Under the pieces are notes generated by a model that saw only the letters and a list, made by a program, of their open reading frames with translations, had not been told where the DNA came from and ran no database searches. From NCBI GenBank assembly GCA_011109175.1, contig RDEW01000002.1:1936948-2000947 (forward strand): a stretch of 64,000 nucleotides of DNA. Direction: 5' to 3'. Both the position numbers and the translations under genes were made by a program. Shown here piece after piece: positions 22,096 through 34,005 of this stretch (the first letter of the stretch is position 1; every line of letters begins with the position of its first letter). This stretch comes from Dicyema japonicum. Taxonomy: Eukaryota; Dicyemida; Rhombozoa; Dicyemidae.

Positions 22096-23763
22096 TTTTT
22101 AAATTGGTATTGTCCTCAGTCATATATTTTTGTGATAAACTCGGAAAATAATTTAGTATAAAGTCTGGTTATTGTCAACGTCCAGTGTTTTTAGCCTTTA
22201 TGGTTTTAATAATTATATTCGCCAGCCCCAACCGAGTTGTCATATAAAATTCATTTTCTTCGTCCTCAAGACAGCAATTAAAACTATTTTTAGGCCCTGT
22301 CTCCACAATTTGTCAAAGTGCTCGATTGCGGATAGCTTCAATAAGGAGGATCGTGAAATCTGCATTGCCTACGAAGGACTTGCATACGTCATCATGGGTC
22401 GGATAAATTGTTCATAAATCATGGCAAGGCTACCAGTATGTCTCAGTATGTCACTTTTAAAATTCTCATTTTCCTCAGAGCAGAAGTTACTATGTTCTCA
22501 AGATAAAGGTGACTCCCAGAATCTTCGGTGTTTGTTAATAAAAATAGCCTCGTTCATCATAAAGATTTTTGGTTCGACACAGAGCTGTCTTTGGTAAGTG
22601 GTAAACAGCGTGACAAAGGACTTTGTTGCTGATGCGTCGACTCTCCGCTTCGAGAGCCATAGTTCCAGCTTGTCAAGCATTTGTTGGACTGAGTCGCTGA
22701 TTGAATGCTTCTGTCCTTGGAAGCAAGAATGATATCGTCGACATAGGAGAGGATTAGACAGTTTTCATTACAGGTTTGTGGCATGTCGTTTATGTAGAGA
22801 TTGAAAAAAGATGTCGATGGTAGGGATCCTTGAGGGACTCCATTTGGTATGAGACGGGATTTTGATTTTATGTTATTGCAAATCACTTGTCCACGTCTCC
22901 ACTTGAGAAGTTGGCAATCCATAGTTTTATGTTTGGGTGGATGCATGTATCGTAAATTTTCTCAGTAAGGAGTTTTCTTGAGACTGTTTCGAGAGCCTTT
23001 GTTACATCAACAAAGACCAAGACTGTTCGTTGGTGTGGTTTAGTGAAATTGAATCCCTCCGCAATAAACTGGCACAGGGACGTTAGGTATGTTGCAGTGG
23101 AGTGTTTAGCCTGGAATCCTTGTTGGAAGGGAGAGAGCGGGATGTAGTCTTTGATATTTATGAACATAGGATCGAGATTGGTCTGTAGGAAAAGGGGTCA
23201 TTTTCGGATTTTCCTGGGGTCATCGGTTTGATTGATGATCTCTTCCAGACATACGGAATAGTGTTCATATTTATTGATATTGTGAAATGTAGCGATTAAA
23301 TCTAAAGCAAGAGGTTCTAGATGCTTTAGTTTAGAAATATTTCTGGACCTCGGTCTTTGGAGTTTCGGGTTTTTGATATTCCCACTGGACGTCCTTCGCC
23401 GTAAATATGGTCCGCACGTATGATCCTTCGGTTTTATTCGTTTAAGAGTACTTGGTGTTCTTTGGAATGGTTTTATGTGCTATGGAAGCATAGTAATTCA
23501 TTGAGGTGTTTGGTTTGCAATGATATCCCATTTTGCGGTTCATCAAAAGACCTTTTGATAGACTTGATTTTGTTCCAGACCTTCTGTACTGACGGATTTT
23601 CTGTTAGAGCTTTTGATAGTTCTGTCCAGCTTTTCTCGTTTTTTACTGATATATTTGTTAATCTCCTTGTTTAGTGTACGAATTCTTATTATATCTCCTT
23701 CGACGGTATGTTCTTTTTCTTTAGTTTCTTTCTTTGACTAAATGTTTGGCTGTTGAATTGAAT

Positions 23764-24126
23764 CGCCTGTTCGTCGGTTGTCTTCCCATTTTCTAGCTTC
23801 TTGACTGAGCGAAGAGAACTGCTTTATGATGTTGTTTAATGATGATGCAGCATGTAGTTTTGATGACTTGATCTGCATGTCAATACTGACGGATTTTCTT
23901 TTAGGGCTTTTGATAGTTCTGTCCAGCTTGCAAATCTTTGCCAGTCGCCTGTTCGTCGGATGTCTTCCCATTTTCTAGCTTCTTGACTGAGCGAAGAGAA
24001 CTGCTTTATGATGTTGTTTACTGATGAGGCAGCATGTAGTTTTGATGACTTGATCTGCATGTCAATACTGACGGATTTTCTTTTAGGGCTTTTGATTGTT
24101 CTGTCCAGCTTGCAAATCTTTGCCAG
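23764..24126. repeat. Tandem duplication, 182 bp unit, two copies plus a partial third
   Basis: The stretch beginning CGCCTGTTCGTCGG recurs at 23764 and 23946, and its last part (CTGCATGTCAATACTGACGG) again at 24055. Copies differ at a few bases. It lies within the LINE-B linker. Confidence 0.85.
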
Positions 24127-24407
24127 TCAGCGAGGTTATAATTTATCAAAGTAGGGAATGACCCTTAATTTGATCTTGTTTTTATTTGTAAAATGATCGG
24201 ATTATGATCACTCATCGTTTCGTATTTCACTCTCCATGAAATTGAAGAAGCCGGAAGGGAAGACGCGATTGAAACGTCAGGAAATGATGGTCTAGCATTT
24301 TGTCTTGGGGGTTCTTGTGTGAAAATTAGGGTCGTTTAGGATGCAAAATGTTCCCAAGTATTCGATTAGCATGTCTCCCCGTCTGATTGACGTCTGACCT
24401 CTCAACC

Positions 24408-24717
24408 AGAGCGGGTGTTTTGTATTTAGGTCACCGCAAAGAAGAACGTCCTTTAGTGAGCTGATCGACGAAAGTTTCGGGCAAGTGGCTGATGATAAAA
24501 AATAGATATGAATTGATCAGAGTAAGACGTAACTTTGGGAGTTGGATTTTTGTGGCCAGAATAGAGCGGGTGTTTTGTATTTAGGTCACCGCAAAGAAGA
24601 ACGTCCTTTAGTGAGCTGATCGACGAAAGTTTCGGGCAAGTGGCTGATGATAAAAAATAGATATGAATTGATCAGAGTAAGACGTAACTTTGGGAGTTGG
24701 ATTTTTGTGGCCAGAAT
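24408..24717. repeat. Tandem duplication, 155 bp unit, two copies
   Basis: 24408-24562 and 24563-24717 look identical by eye, both from AGAGCGGGTGTTTTGTATTT to TGTGGCCAGAAT. The unit is not a multiple of three, so it breaks the LINE-B endonuclease frame. Confidence 0.88.
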
Positions 24718-24993
24718 TTCGATACTTTTATGGTTTTGGAGACGGTTGTAGACGTATTTGGTGATATCTTCATAAGGGATCCCGTTTTGTATGATAGTTA
24801 GTAACCCTCCCCCAAGTTTTCCACATCTATCTTTGGGGACAACTGAGTATCCAGGAAATTTTGGAATTATGTTCGCACTTCTGAGTTTGGATTCTTGTAA
24901 TAGAAGGACGTCAATTCTAGATTTTTCCATAATGTCTCTGACTTCGATGATCTTATATCTCATCCCGTGTATATTCATTTGCATGGTCTTTAA

Positions 24994-25017
24994 AGGTCCG
25001 GGGTTCGATTCGACGCC
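24994..25017 (-). other. 2A-like (CHYSEL) motif in LINE-B
   Basis: Encodes GVESNPGP, preceded by LSLCG, 41 residues into the reading frame and just before the EEP endonuclease. The 2A consensus is D(V/I)ExNPGP, where the ribosome skips the last Gly-Pro bond. Here the Asp is Gly, which in tested 2A peptides often lowers activity. 2A-like sequences are known in several non-LTR retrotransposons. Confidence 0.7.
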
Positions 25018-25140
25018 CCCACATAGAGACAGTCCGTCCTTGTAACCTAGGGCAGTGTAACTCTTTTCTTTAAAATGTCTCCAGTTTGGTGAGTTACGTG
25101 ACATCCAACCAACCACAAAACACGGCGTTTGTAGAGTCTT

Positions 25141-27431
25141 CTTTTATTATTATAGGCACGTACGCGATGCCAAGATCATGACAAAGCATGTGCAACACGA
25201 AAAGTTAACAATCTAATTAACGTCGCCCATCTTTTTCGATCCGTTGCCATGTTCCGTAGCATATCTAGATCGTCCCAATCTTTAAGGCACTTTCCAATCC
25301 TCTTGAGATCTTCATCTAGAATAACCGGCAGTGTTGTTCTCTGACGGCCTCGGAAACAAGAAGCTTCTAAGACAAAATACTCCTCCATTGCTATGTTGGC
25401 AGGGGTTCCCATATCGTGGCGGAGTATGTGTCCAAAGAGCCTCCATCTTGAATCAGTAATATCACATGATATTGGCTTAGTTCCTGTTCTCTTGTATAAG
25501 ATTTCGGACGGCATTTTGAAAAAGCTTCGAGAAGAAAGGAGTGCTTGGAGATGATTTCTGTGAAAAAAATTCAACTTTTCGAGTTCCTGCCCTGTACATG
25601 CCCATGTACCGGCATTATATAATAGAATTGGGCTCACTAGGGCATTGTATAGTCTCATTCGAGTTTTAGGGTCAAGCCCTTTGTGCAGAAGCCAGGTCTC
25701 TTCATTTTGTTGAAAGCGACATTGGTTAGTGTCTTCCTTCGTGCTATATCTTGTGTCACCGAGTAGGGACCCTAGTTTTTTTGATCTACGCCAGTGCTCG
25801 TCGGTCCTTTCCTCACTTCTTTTTAGCTTTGTGATTTCGGTTTTGTTTGTGTTTACTTTTAATGACCACTCAGCCATTTTATCAGGCATTTTCTCCAAAA
25901 GTGCAATTANTTTAGGGTCAAGCCCTTTGTGCAGAAGCCAGGTCTCTTCATTTTGTTGAAAGCGACATTAGTTAGTGTCTTCCTTCGTGTTATATCTTCT
26001 GTGTCACCGAGAAGGGATCCTAGTTTTTTTGATCTACGCCAGTGCTTGTCGGTCCTTTCCTCACTTCTTTTTAGCTTCGTGATTTCGGTTTTGTTTGTGT
26101 TTACTTTTAATGACCACTCAGCCATTTTATCAGGCATTTTCTCCAAAAGTGCAATTAACTTTTTTTTGTTATTCGAAATAAAGTCCACGTCGTCCGCATA
26201 TGCTATTGTTCCTTCTCTGATATGAGGCTTCAAGTCTCGTAGAGCTGCCTCCAGATAAATAATGAACAAAATCGGGGATAATGGATCTCCTTGAGGGGTA
26301 CCAATTGTCGTTTCAAATGTCCTCGATAAAGCTTTCCCAGTCCTGACCATCAAACTCGTGTCCGTCAAGAGTGTCTTTACCATCCTAATCGTTGAGCTTT
26401 CCAAGAAGTGCTCCAGTATTTGCAGCAGCTTGTTCCTGTTGACGGAATCAAAGGCCTTTGACATATCAATCCCCAGAATGGTTGTCGTTATTTTAAATTT
26501 TTGAACAGTCGCACTTCTCCATTTGTGGCTCCATATAACATCTGACGTTGATCTCTTGCGGAAGCCACTTTGATAAGCCGACAGGTACGGGTCTAGGCGT
26601 CCCTCCATTCTTTGAAGCGTAATATTGGCTAGTATCTTCCGTAATGTGTTGGTTAATACCACTGGTCTTAGGTTCTCAACTTTCCCCGATTTTTTGTTTG
26701 GCTTCTGTACTGGTATCAATAGTCCTTCTCAAGTGGCTCCTTTACTATACATTTCGTTTAGAATCCAGGCAATTATCATGTATAGCTTTTGAGTTCCATA
26801 TTTGAAAAATTCACCATTTAAGCCATCTGGGTTGGGACTCTTATTGTCCGTCAGTTTGAAACTTGCTGTCATCACTTCTTCCAAAGTTATTTCTTCGTCT
26901 AATTTTCCCTGATCCGTGTTAATGATGAGTTTTGTGCCATTTTTTGATACGAATTGTGCTTCAAAAAAATCCGCTATAAATTCTGCAATTTCTTGTTGGT
27001 TAGCAATATGTTTTCCTTTTTCATCTCGTAAAATCAGTGTTTTCCTTGGTAGTTTTCTGATTTGTCCGACAGCTTCATAAAACTTCGCATTGTCTTTAAG
27101 GCCTTCGATTTTCTCTATTTTTGTTATTGTTTCGTTCTTTAATATTCAACGTGCAGCTTTTCTTATTTTCTTTTTGATGACTGTTCTTTCCTTTTGTAGC
27201 CGCTGTTTCGTATTTTTGTCATCTGTATTTAGACATTGTATCCATATCGCCTTTTGTTGATTTGCAAAGAGTTTCAAAGCGGTTGCTTCTTCAGTGGGTA
27301 TTTTAGTTACGTAGTCCTCTTTCAGGTTACGTAGTCCTATATATCCGCAGCAATCATGATCTTCTGTTTGACCAAGGTCCACGCAATTTGCGGTGCCAAA
27401 TCTACTGATATTTCTTCCAATCCCTCATCGA
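25141..27431 (-). mobile_element. LINE-A copy, about 2.3 kb, interrupted by an assembly overlap
   Basis: Minus-strand content: linker pieces to about 26720, then an open frame with KPNKKSGKVENLRPVVLTNT, LRKILANI, SAYQSGFRKRSTSDVIWSHK, LGIDMSKAFDSVNRNKL, IGTPQGDPLSPILFIIYLEA, YADDVDFISNN and LGSLLGDTEDI. Beyond the N at 25910 come LVSPILLYNAGTWACTGQEL, RGRQRTTLPVILDEDL and DDLDMLRNMATDRKRW, ending FRVAHALS near 25176. The 3' tail has GCACATGCTTTG and (TAATAAT). 25665-25909 and 25911-26157 are the same sequence, so the real RT is probably continuous. Confidence 0.82.
25910..25910. other. Single N joining overlapping copies (LINE-A)
   Basis: 25665-25909 is near-identical to 25911-26157. Comparable single N joins are at 33614, 44606, 53221, 56121 and 63104. 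Confidence 0.9.
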
Positions 27432-27535
27432 NNNNNNNNNNNNNNNNNNNNNNNNNNNNNNNNNNNNNNNNNNNNNNNNNNNNNNNNNNNNNNNNNNNNN
27501 NNNNNNNNNNNNNNNNNNNNNNNNNNNNNNNNNNN
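27432..27535. other. Assembly gap (104 N)
   Basis: A run of 104 N. LINE-A sequence ends on its left and a TTTAATAGCTGCTGG context begins on its right. Confidence 0.99.
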
Positions 27536-27599
27536 TATTTAATAGCTGCTGGCCTCCTACAAGTTAGTGAGGCAAGGGTTACTTAACTAACTAACCTCT

Positions 27600-28770
27600 A
27601 TTCCTGTATAGGTGTGTTCACTCAACATTCAGAGATTATCCTAGGTTGACATTCCATGCCGTCTTACTTCTCACCAGGCATCGATCCTCCATGTCTCTCT
27701 TCAGCTTGCATACTCTGCCGAGTTTTCCTTAGCAATTGCGTTTGTATAAAAGCTTTGACACTCTCCTCCACTTTGAGGGCATCCAGGTGGCATTTGAAGA
27801 ATCTGGGGACAATTCCATACCAGGTGATGTCCACAGGGATTATTTTCACCTTAGCCCTATGAATAATTTCAAGTTCGTTCGCCAGTAGGTCATACTTGTG
27901 GAACTTTTTTACTTCAAAGTGATCCCACTTTTAACAAAAGTAATCGCATTTTTTGTCTTATCAAAACGAAAAAGTAGGGTTTGTTGTTCGTTACAGCCGT
28001 CCGTATCCGTCTCCACAAATTCATTTGCGACAACAGATCATACTGTATGAGTCTTGAGTTTCTTAGTTTTATTATTCTATATGACGGCAAAGATATAGGT
28101 GTTAACATCTGACCACTTCGTTATGCCGCCTGAGATGTGAGCTATTCAGCATTCTCCCACACCTAGTTGCAAGGTGATCGACGTTCTTTTTTGCTGAGTT
28201 ACAATGTCCGCAATTAGTTTCTCCGTATCAAAAAACATGCTACGATCCTGAAATAGACACAGCCTTCTCTCGGTTATAGGAAAGTGATTTTCATGCACTA
28301 GCTATCCAGAGGACTCAGCAATATTTACTTCGATGTCTTTCAAACACTGAAATAAAATAGAGTGCAGAGGTTTTTTCTCAATTTTTTTCAATAAAGATCA
28401 TGCTGTATTTCCATCAATTTCGACAGGTCCTTCACATTTTCAATGTTGTACTTTCGGGAAATAAATTCTACGATAAGTGTGTTTTCTTTGAATTAATGAC
28501 CCGTCGTATTCCCGCTGTTCTTAGGCAGTAATTTGCCTTATGTTCCAAGTCACCATAAAATCGGAGGAGCATTCGTTCTGCTTTGCTACTGACAGACTCG
28601 AGACATCTTCCAAATTTATTTCTTGGCAGATAAAGTCTTTCTTTGTTCGTCGGTTGCAAGTGAATATGTCGCGAGCACTGAAAGTGATGACTTGACAGGT
28701 GGCAACATCTGTCATGATCAGGGTTGTTAAAAATCTTGATTTTTATGAAAAAAAGGTTCCCATTCAAAAT
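27600..28770 (-). pseudogene. R2-clade LINE C-terminus with CCHC finger
   Basis: Minus-strand frames read CGHCN...VDHLATRCGRMLN near 28150-28210, a CX2CX8HX4C finger as in R2-type elements, then HLRRHNEVVRC. Next comes the VKKFHKYDLLANELEIIHRA stretch and VKIIPVDITWYGIVPRFFKC near 27760-27850. The order finger, endonuclease region, tail fits a restriction-like-endonuclease LINE. The segment 28468-28767 is the upstream linker. Many stops. Same group as 18520-18900 and 19830-20800. Confidence 0.65.
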
Positions 28771-28823
28771 GGCCTCCGATAAATTTTTTCAGGTTTTGGA
28801 TAAGTTCATCAATAAACATCACG

Positions 28824-29015
28824 AGATATTTTACCAAGGTCCTCGACATCTTTAGGTAAAAAAGTCATCTTTTTTAAATCTTATAAAAATTGATTTTAAG
28901 GGGTCCTATGGCTAAGTGGAACATTTTACCAAGGTCCTCGACATCTTTAGCTAAAAAAGTCATCTTTTTTAATATTTTTATATAAGTTTAAAATGAAATA
29001 TTTATTTTCAAAAGA
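28824..29015. repeat. Tandem duplication, about 95 bp unit
   Basis: TTTTACCAAGGTCCTCGACA followed by TCTTTAG.TAAAAAAGTCATC occurs at about 28829 and 28924 with few differences. Confidence 0.75.
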
Positions 29016-29039
29016 AAAAAAGGAAAATGATTATAAATG

Positions 29040-30080
29040 TTAATAGAACACATATTCTACTAAATTGAATATATATTCTGTCGGATCCATATTAAGTAAT
29101 ATTTGTTCTTGAACAAATCTCAATATATTCTCAGATAAAGCGATATATTTAGTTTTTCTAAGAATTTTTTCTCCATTTTGTAATCTTAAGAATTTAATCA
29201 TTATGCCTTCTTCTTTTATCAATTTCTTTACAAAATTTCTTGGCGTCTTGTTTAGTGTCCCAAATGTATTTCTAAAAACGTTGTGCCAGCCTTCAATTGA
29301 GTTATTTGTCCGAGGTAAGTCCTCATATAAATTATCCAGATTATTCCAATAATTAATTGGAAATTTTGGAATTAATGCATTTTCTTGATTTCCAATATAA
29401 TTGATCGAAAAATATAATGGATTTAGAATTTCAGGAAAATCTGATCTCGACACTATCCAATCAAAAGTGTTCTTTACAGTATGTGTAGGAATATAGGAGA
29501 GGCATTTCAACAGTTTTACAAATCTATCGTTAATTTTAAATCACATTTAACCTATTTATATCTTCATTGTTTATGTCGTTGAAAATTCCTAGTTCCAATA
29601 TTTTTTATTAATATTTTGTCCTAGATGGAACATGCAGCAATTTATCCGTGCGTTTGGAAATGATTTTTGAAAAGAGTTTATTGCTCCTTTTTCAAAATCT
29701 GAGACAATAACTCTTGGTTCTAAATCCGGAATGAGACGTTTAATTATTTGAAGCATTGTGTCATATTCATTTTCAGTTTTTGATGTTAAAAGACAGAATA
29801 TTATTGGAATTACATGGTGATTAATTATTACCGAGATTGTGAATAATTGCTTCCAAGGAAAAGGGCAGACAAAAAAAGTCCCATCAATAGACCATATTTT
29901 ATGATTTTTTAATGGTGTCGTCATTTCAGAATTAAAAAAATACCCATATTTGGTGAAAAGTGTACATATTGATTTTTCAGCGAAAATAGTTAGTCGGTGG
30001 AAATATATTTTATATTTAGTCGGTGAAAATACATCAAAAGTGAACCCCGTCGACATTATCGACGTTGCGTTGCCTTTCAC
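29040..30080 (-). pseudogene. MULE transposase, two frameshifts
   Basis: The first piece (30080-29589) has HKIWSIDGTFFVCPFPWKQL, PIIFCLLTSKTENEYDTML, RVIVSDFEKGAINSF and INCCMFHLGQNINKK. The second (29510-29040) has TNNSIEGWHNVFRNTFG. Together these give the MULE DDE core: D in IDGT, D in SDFE, and E in NNSIE with the CxxHxxxN zinc-like box between. The frame slips at the A-run near 29593-29600 and again near 29545. In between, ILELGIFNDINNEDINRL reads on in another frame. No terminal repeats identified. Confidence 0.8.
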
Positions 30081-30240
30081 GATTGCAACAGAGATCGATT
30101 AGCAGTCAACCAATCATAGATGGTGTTCAATCTCATCTGGGCGTTAGAGGCTGCAATTTGCGTCGATCGGTTCCGTATTGCAATTATTGAGTCGTCTGCG
30201 TACAATAATAAAAAATTCCGTGTTCTTAATTTGATAGATT
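30081..30240 (-). pseudogene. LINE RT fragment
   Basis: Reads LYADDSIIAIRNRSTQIAAS then NTIYDWLTANRSLLQS, the catalytic YADD block and the next helix of a CR1/Jockey-type RT. It directly abuts the MULE frame. Confidence 0.6.
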
Positions 30241-30329
30241 GAAAGGGGAAAAAATTGAAAAAAGTCGGAGAAAGCGAATACCGTAATTTATTTATTTAAA
30301 TACCCCAAGACAACGGTCAAAAATCGAAA

Positions 30330-31400
30330 CTAACTATAAGTCCTCATCTTTGTCCAATCTTCCTCTCTCGATCCCACGCATGTACGTATTGGGCGGCTGT
30401 TTGCAGAAGTGCCTTGAGTCATTCCGGAATCTAGCCGCATGAGGACTTCCGGAAGAGTCAGTCCGGATCCATGTTCCCCAAAAGTCAATCACTTCCCGAG
30501 GTGAAAAAAGAAGTTTATTACAGAAGGCTTGGTTATCGATGTAAAGATGGCCTTCAACCCTGTTTCCTAACAAAAAATATATTTAGAATTTACATCCGAC
30601 GTAAACTACCGGAGTCCCACAATGTTCCCCTTAGTATCCTATTTAACTCATTTCTACACGACTTTCCTAAGGTCTGGTTCCTATAATCAAAATATTAAAT
30701 CAAGGAATCCTTCTATATCTATGGTACAGAAAATACTAAGAAAAAATAAAAGAACTTATTTGCCTGCAAATGAATGAGATGTCTGGTTATACAGAAACAC
30801 AACCTTCCGAATATGTTTTATCATTTTTCATCAAATTCAACATTTTGGTAATAATCCATAAAAATATCCTTTTAATTTTTATTTTATGTCGATCACACGT
30901 ATTCGATATGTGTGCAAGAGAAGGACGTCTAGAGTCTCCACCTCTAGAGTCTGCGGAGTCTGACATCGAATAGGAGAAGATGGGAGAGACTAGAATCTGG
31001 GATCATAAAAACGCGACAAGAATGTAATTAATATGATTCCTAATCTCTGTTATATAACAATTACATACCATTTTAGGTCATCAGATCGGTGCATCATATT
31101 ACTCTATTGTTTCAATGTCATTAGAGTATACCACAGACACCTACCACTTAAGAATAATACTTCTTTAGATGGAAGATAATCCTTTACGATGTATTGTGGT
31201 TATCTAATTGTGATTACTCTCATCTCTTTGTAGATTCCGAGCTAGTGAATATTATTAGAATCTTCGAAGTAAATTTTTTCGTATTTCAAAGCTTAATTTT
31301 TAGAGTCGATAAAAAAAGGTGCCTTAAACTCCCTAAAAAACAAGTAAAACAATTCGCTAAGTTCAAATAAAGAGGACAAATGTTAAGACAATTTGTTAGT
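30330..31400. other. Unassigned stretch upstream of ELOC's 3' end
   Basis: A short minus-strand frame at 30334-30573 (FSPREVIDFWGTWIRTDSSG) may be another R2-clade RT linker fragment. The rest to 31400 is AT-rich with no gene that I can support. Confidence 0.35.
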
Positions 31401-31404
31401 AAAG

Positions 31405-31775
31405 TCAGCAATCAAGGAACTCAGCAGCCATCAGGACATCAAGTAGAGAACTCGGATCGAGGGGGAAATCAGTGCTGATCCCAGTTTTGACGGCACTGGA
31501 GCAATATTGAAAGTAATCACAGACCTTATTTAAGACATGGGATCTAAGAAATGTAATTATGGGGGGAACGGTATATCCATGAAGAAAATTTCATTACTCT
31601 CACGTTCGGTAGAAAGAACTGGGCCATCCAACATTGCCTTAATTGTACCAGAACGGAGGGTATTCTTCCTTTTAATAATGAATTCAAAGTTATCATTGGA
31701 GATTAGTTTGATGTACATTGACTCTGACCCCTCAAGTCCTCCAATTTCGACATTGTCTTCGAAAAGTGTTGACAT
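31405..31775 (-). CDS. ELOC: Elongin C
   Basis: Two exons on the minus strand: 31775-31570 and 31543-31405 (TGA). They are separated by a 26 bp GT-AG intron (31544-31569) in phase 2. The predicted 114 aa protein is close to the usual 112. It reads [30 protein letters not shown], then across the splice [34 protein letters not shown]. The Skp1/BTB-like fold is complete. Elongin C joins Elongin B in Elongin A transcription complexes and in cullin-2/5 ubiquitin ligases that carry BC-box proteins. The start is the first in-frame ATG. Divergence is mostly in the N-terminal ten residues and the KVRYTN-like loop. Confidence 0.93.
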
Positions 31776-31789
31776 TAACAAGACCTAGA

Positions 31790-32000
31790 TACGAATTTAT
31801 TATTTATTCATTAGAATTTTTTAAATATTTTTAATTTTATTATTATAATTAATAATAACTAAATCCAGTAAATTATCATAAGACAATCCAACCTCCCCAG
31901 ATATCACACTCTGTTCACCACAGCTTTCAACAACAAATAAGTGTCCGTCATCTACGACAAACGAAGTGATCATAACCCTACTCTGCTAAAAATCAAGAGA
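31790..32000. other. AT-rich 5' flank of ELOC
   Basis: Must include the ELOC promoter region by position. No TATA or initiator can be singled out in this AT-rich DNA. Confidence 0.3.
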
Positions 32001-33800
32001 AATTACCGGTGGAAAGAAGAAACCTGCATATATATACAATCTTGAAAATTGACAATTATTCCGATCAGTTACGGATCAACAGTTGGCTAGTATATAGCTG
32101 GAAAACTTTACCTCCCTTGGCATAGTGGTTGCCTACGTTAACAAGGTCATTCTGGAAGCAAGATCTATGGCTGTCCCTAAAAGATATGTCGTTTACACGA
32201 GTGAGTAAGGAAAGAAGGCTCTCGTCAAGGAAAGAAACCGTCTTAAAAGAGCAGGGGTCCGTCTAAAACTGCTGAACGAGGTAATAAAAGCCAAAGAATT
32301 CAAAATACAGAATGCAAAATGGAAGACGGTCCTTACGTCATCAAATCGTAACCGGTCAACATCCGAAGTCTGGAAAACAATTCGAAATATCTCGAAAATG
32401 AACGAGAGGACTCCAGGAAATTACAAATTCAGTCAAAAGGACAAAAAATGAGACTGACTCACGCAAACCGCAGCTAAGTAAACCGAAAAAAGATCAATTA
32501 ACTTATTTCACTGAAAAGGAGGTAATGGCATCCCTAAGCCAAACAAAAGAAACACATTCACATGGTCCAGACGGAATTCCCATAATTATCTAAAAAACCC
32601 TAGGTAATGAGGGAATCGGTACCATGACCAAAATCTAAAAATGTCGATTTACTAAAACTCAATCCCAACGATGTGGAAACTTGAAAACATCCGCCCAGTA
32701 TTGAAGCCCAGAAAACCGAAAGAAGATCCAGCTTCATTCAGGCCTAATCTCTTTTGTGCTCCATGTCAAAAATTCTGGAAAAGCTCATCCTCGCGATAAA
32801 CCGTTCCAGGATGGTTTCAAAAAGGATCTGTCCACAAAAAGCTTCCTCAGCTCCCTGACTAACTTTATTCGCTCTGGACTTCTGTGCAAGCCAAGACACC
32901 AGAAAATTGTGTTATGTTCACTGAACATACACAAAGCTTTTGACTCTGCCGAGAAAAAATCTAACATGGAAAATCTACGAATCAGATATCCCTGAAAACC
33001 TCAAACTCTGGCTGACTAACTTCCCTAGCGAACAGAGAGGAAGAATGTGCATAGGAAACATTTGTTCTGTCTCCCGTTATTCCCAAATGGAGTACCCCAG
33101 GGTTCGCCTCTATCACCATTCTTATTCAACTTATTTACGGCTGACATTCCGACGCCGAATGGAGAAGACGACCTGCTTCTGGCTAATGCAGACGATGTCG
33201 TCTTAGCCTCACGAGATCAGAACATCCAAACAGCGACAGAAAGAATACACCACATTGATCGGAATACAACACTAAAAATGTATGTCAATAAATACCGAAA
33301 AATCTGTTACAACTCTCTATACCTCTAACAAAAAAGATTGTCGAACAGAACAATAAAAGATACTTGGAGGGGAGAGCATTACCGTTCAGCAAATAGCAAA
33401 AAAATTGGGTCTGACTTTCGATACGCACATGAACTTTTCAGACACGTCACTACGTGCTGAACAAATGTGAGAAGAAAATCAACCTTCTGAAATGCCTAAT
33501 AGGTATCAATACATAAAAGACCGTATTTTTAATAGTTATGTATGAAATTGAAAAAATGTAAGTAATAGAATGCTATACCAAAAAATACAACCTAAAAAGG
33601 CATTGCCACTCTANACACGTCACTACGTGCTGAATAAATGTGATAAGAAAATCAACCTTCTGAAATGCCTAATAGGTATCAATACATAAAAGACCGTATT
33701 TTTAATAGTTATGTATGAAATTGAAAAAATGTAAGTAATAGAATGCTATACCAAAAAAATACAACCTAAAAAGGCATTGGCACTCTAATCATCGATCATA
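32000..33800 (+). mobile_element. LINE-B copy, RT region, inactive
   Basis: Plus-strand pieces: HSHGPDGIP near 32555, FQDGFKKDLSTKSFLSSLTN, HKAFDSAEKKSN at 32930, LKLWLTNFPSEQRGRMCIG, NGVPQGSPLSPFLFNLFTAD, NADDVVLASRDQNIQ (catalytic box, N for Y) and LGLTFDTHMNFSD near 33400. Frames shift several times. After the N at 33614 the segment 33442-33613 is repeated as 33615-33787. Confidence 0.75.
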
Positions 33801-34005
33801 CGATTATTTCAAAGGTTGCTTATTAACCAAGAAGTTATATTGAGTTGCTTATTAATCAACAATTAGGCTTCAAAATATTCCAGTTTTTGTCCCTCTTATT
33901 AAAAATTGGTAATTTTGCTTTTTCTTACATCTTGAGGTATGAAAATTGCAACTAAATAGAACTTTAAAGCATCGGATGGATGACAAATAAATTTAAAAAA
34001 AAGAC

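Larger units (their letters stand above)
22190..25130 (-). mobile_element. LINE-B copy: 2A-like peptide, EEP endonuclease, RT, C-terminus
   Basis: Minus-strand order: the frame at 25116-24586 with a short leader, a 2A-like GGVESNPGP, then EEP start MQMNIHGM and LLLQESKL (catalytic Glu). LLCGDLNTKHPLW follows near 24420-24460. Then PGKSENDPFSYRPISIL near 23180-23220; GFQAKHSTATYLTSL; the D of VFVDVTKALETV; NGVPQGSLPSTSFFNLYIND; YVDDIILASKD as catalytic box; and FIRPMMTYASP near 22350-22390. Jockey/CR1-type layout. Frameshifts and two internal tandem duplications (23764-24126 and 24408-24717) make it inactive. About 2.9 kb. Confidence 0.8.

Noticed and set aside
23764-24126. CRISPR-like array
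   Set aside because: Long tandem units without short spacers, inside a LINE; a eukaryotic genome.
25004-25020. B-box-like GGGGTTCGATTC
   Set aside because: It is the coding DNA of the 2A-like motif read on the other strand.
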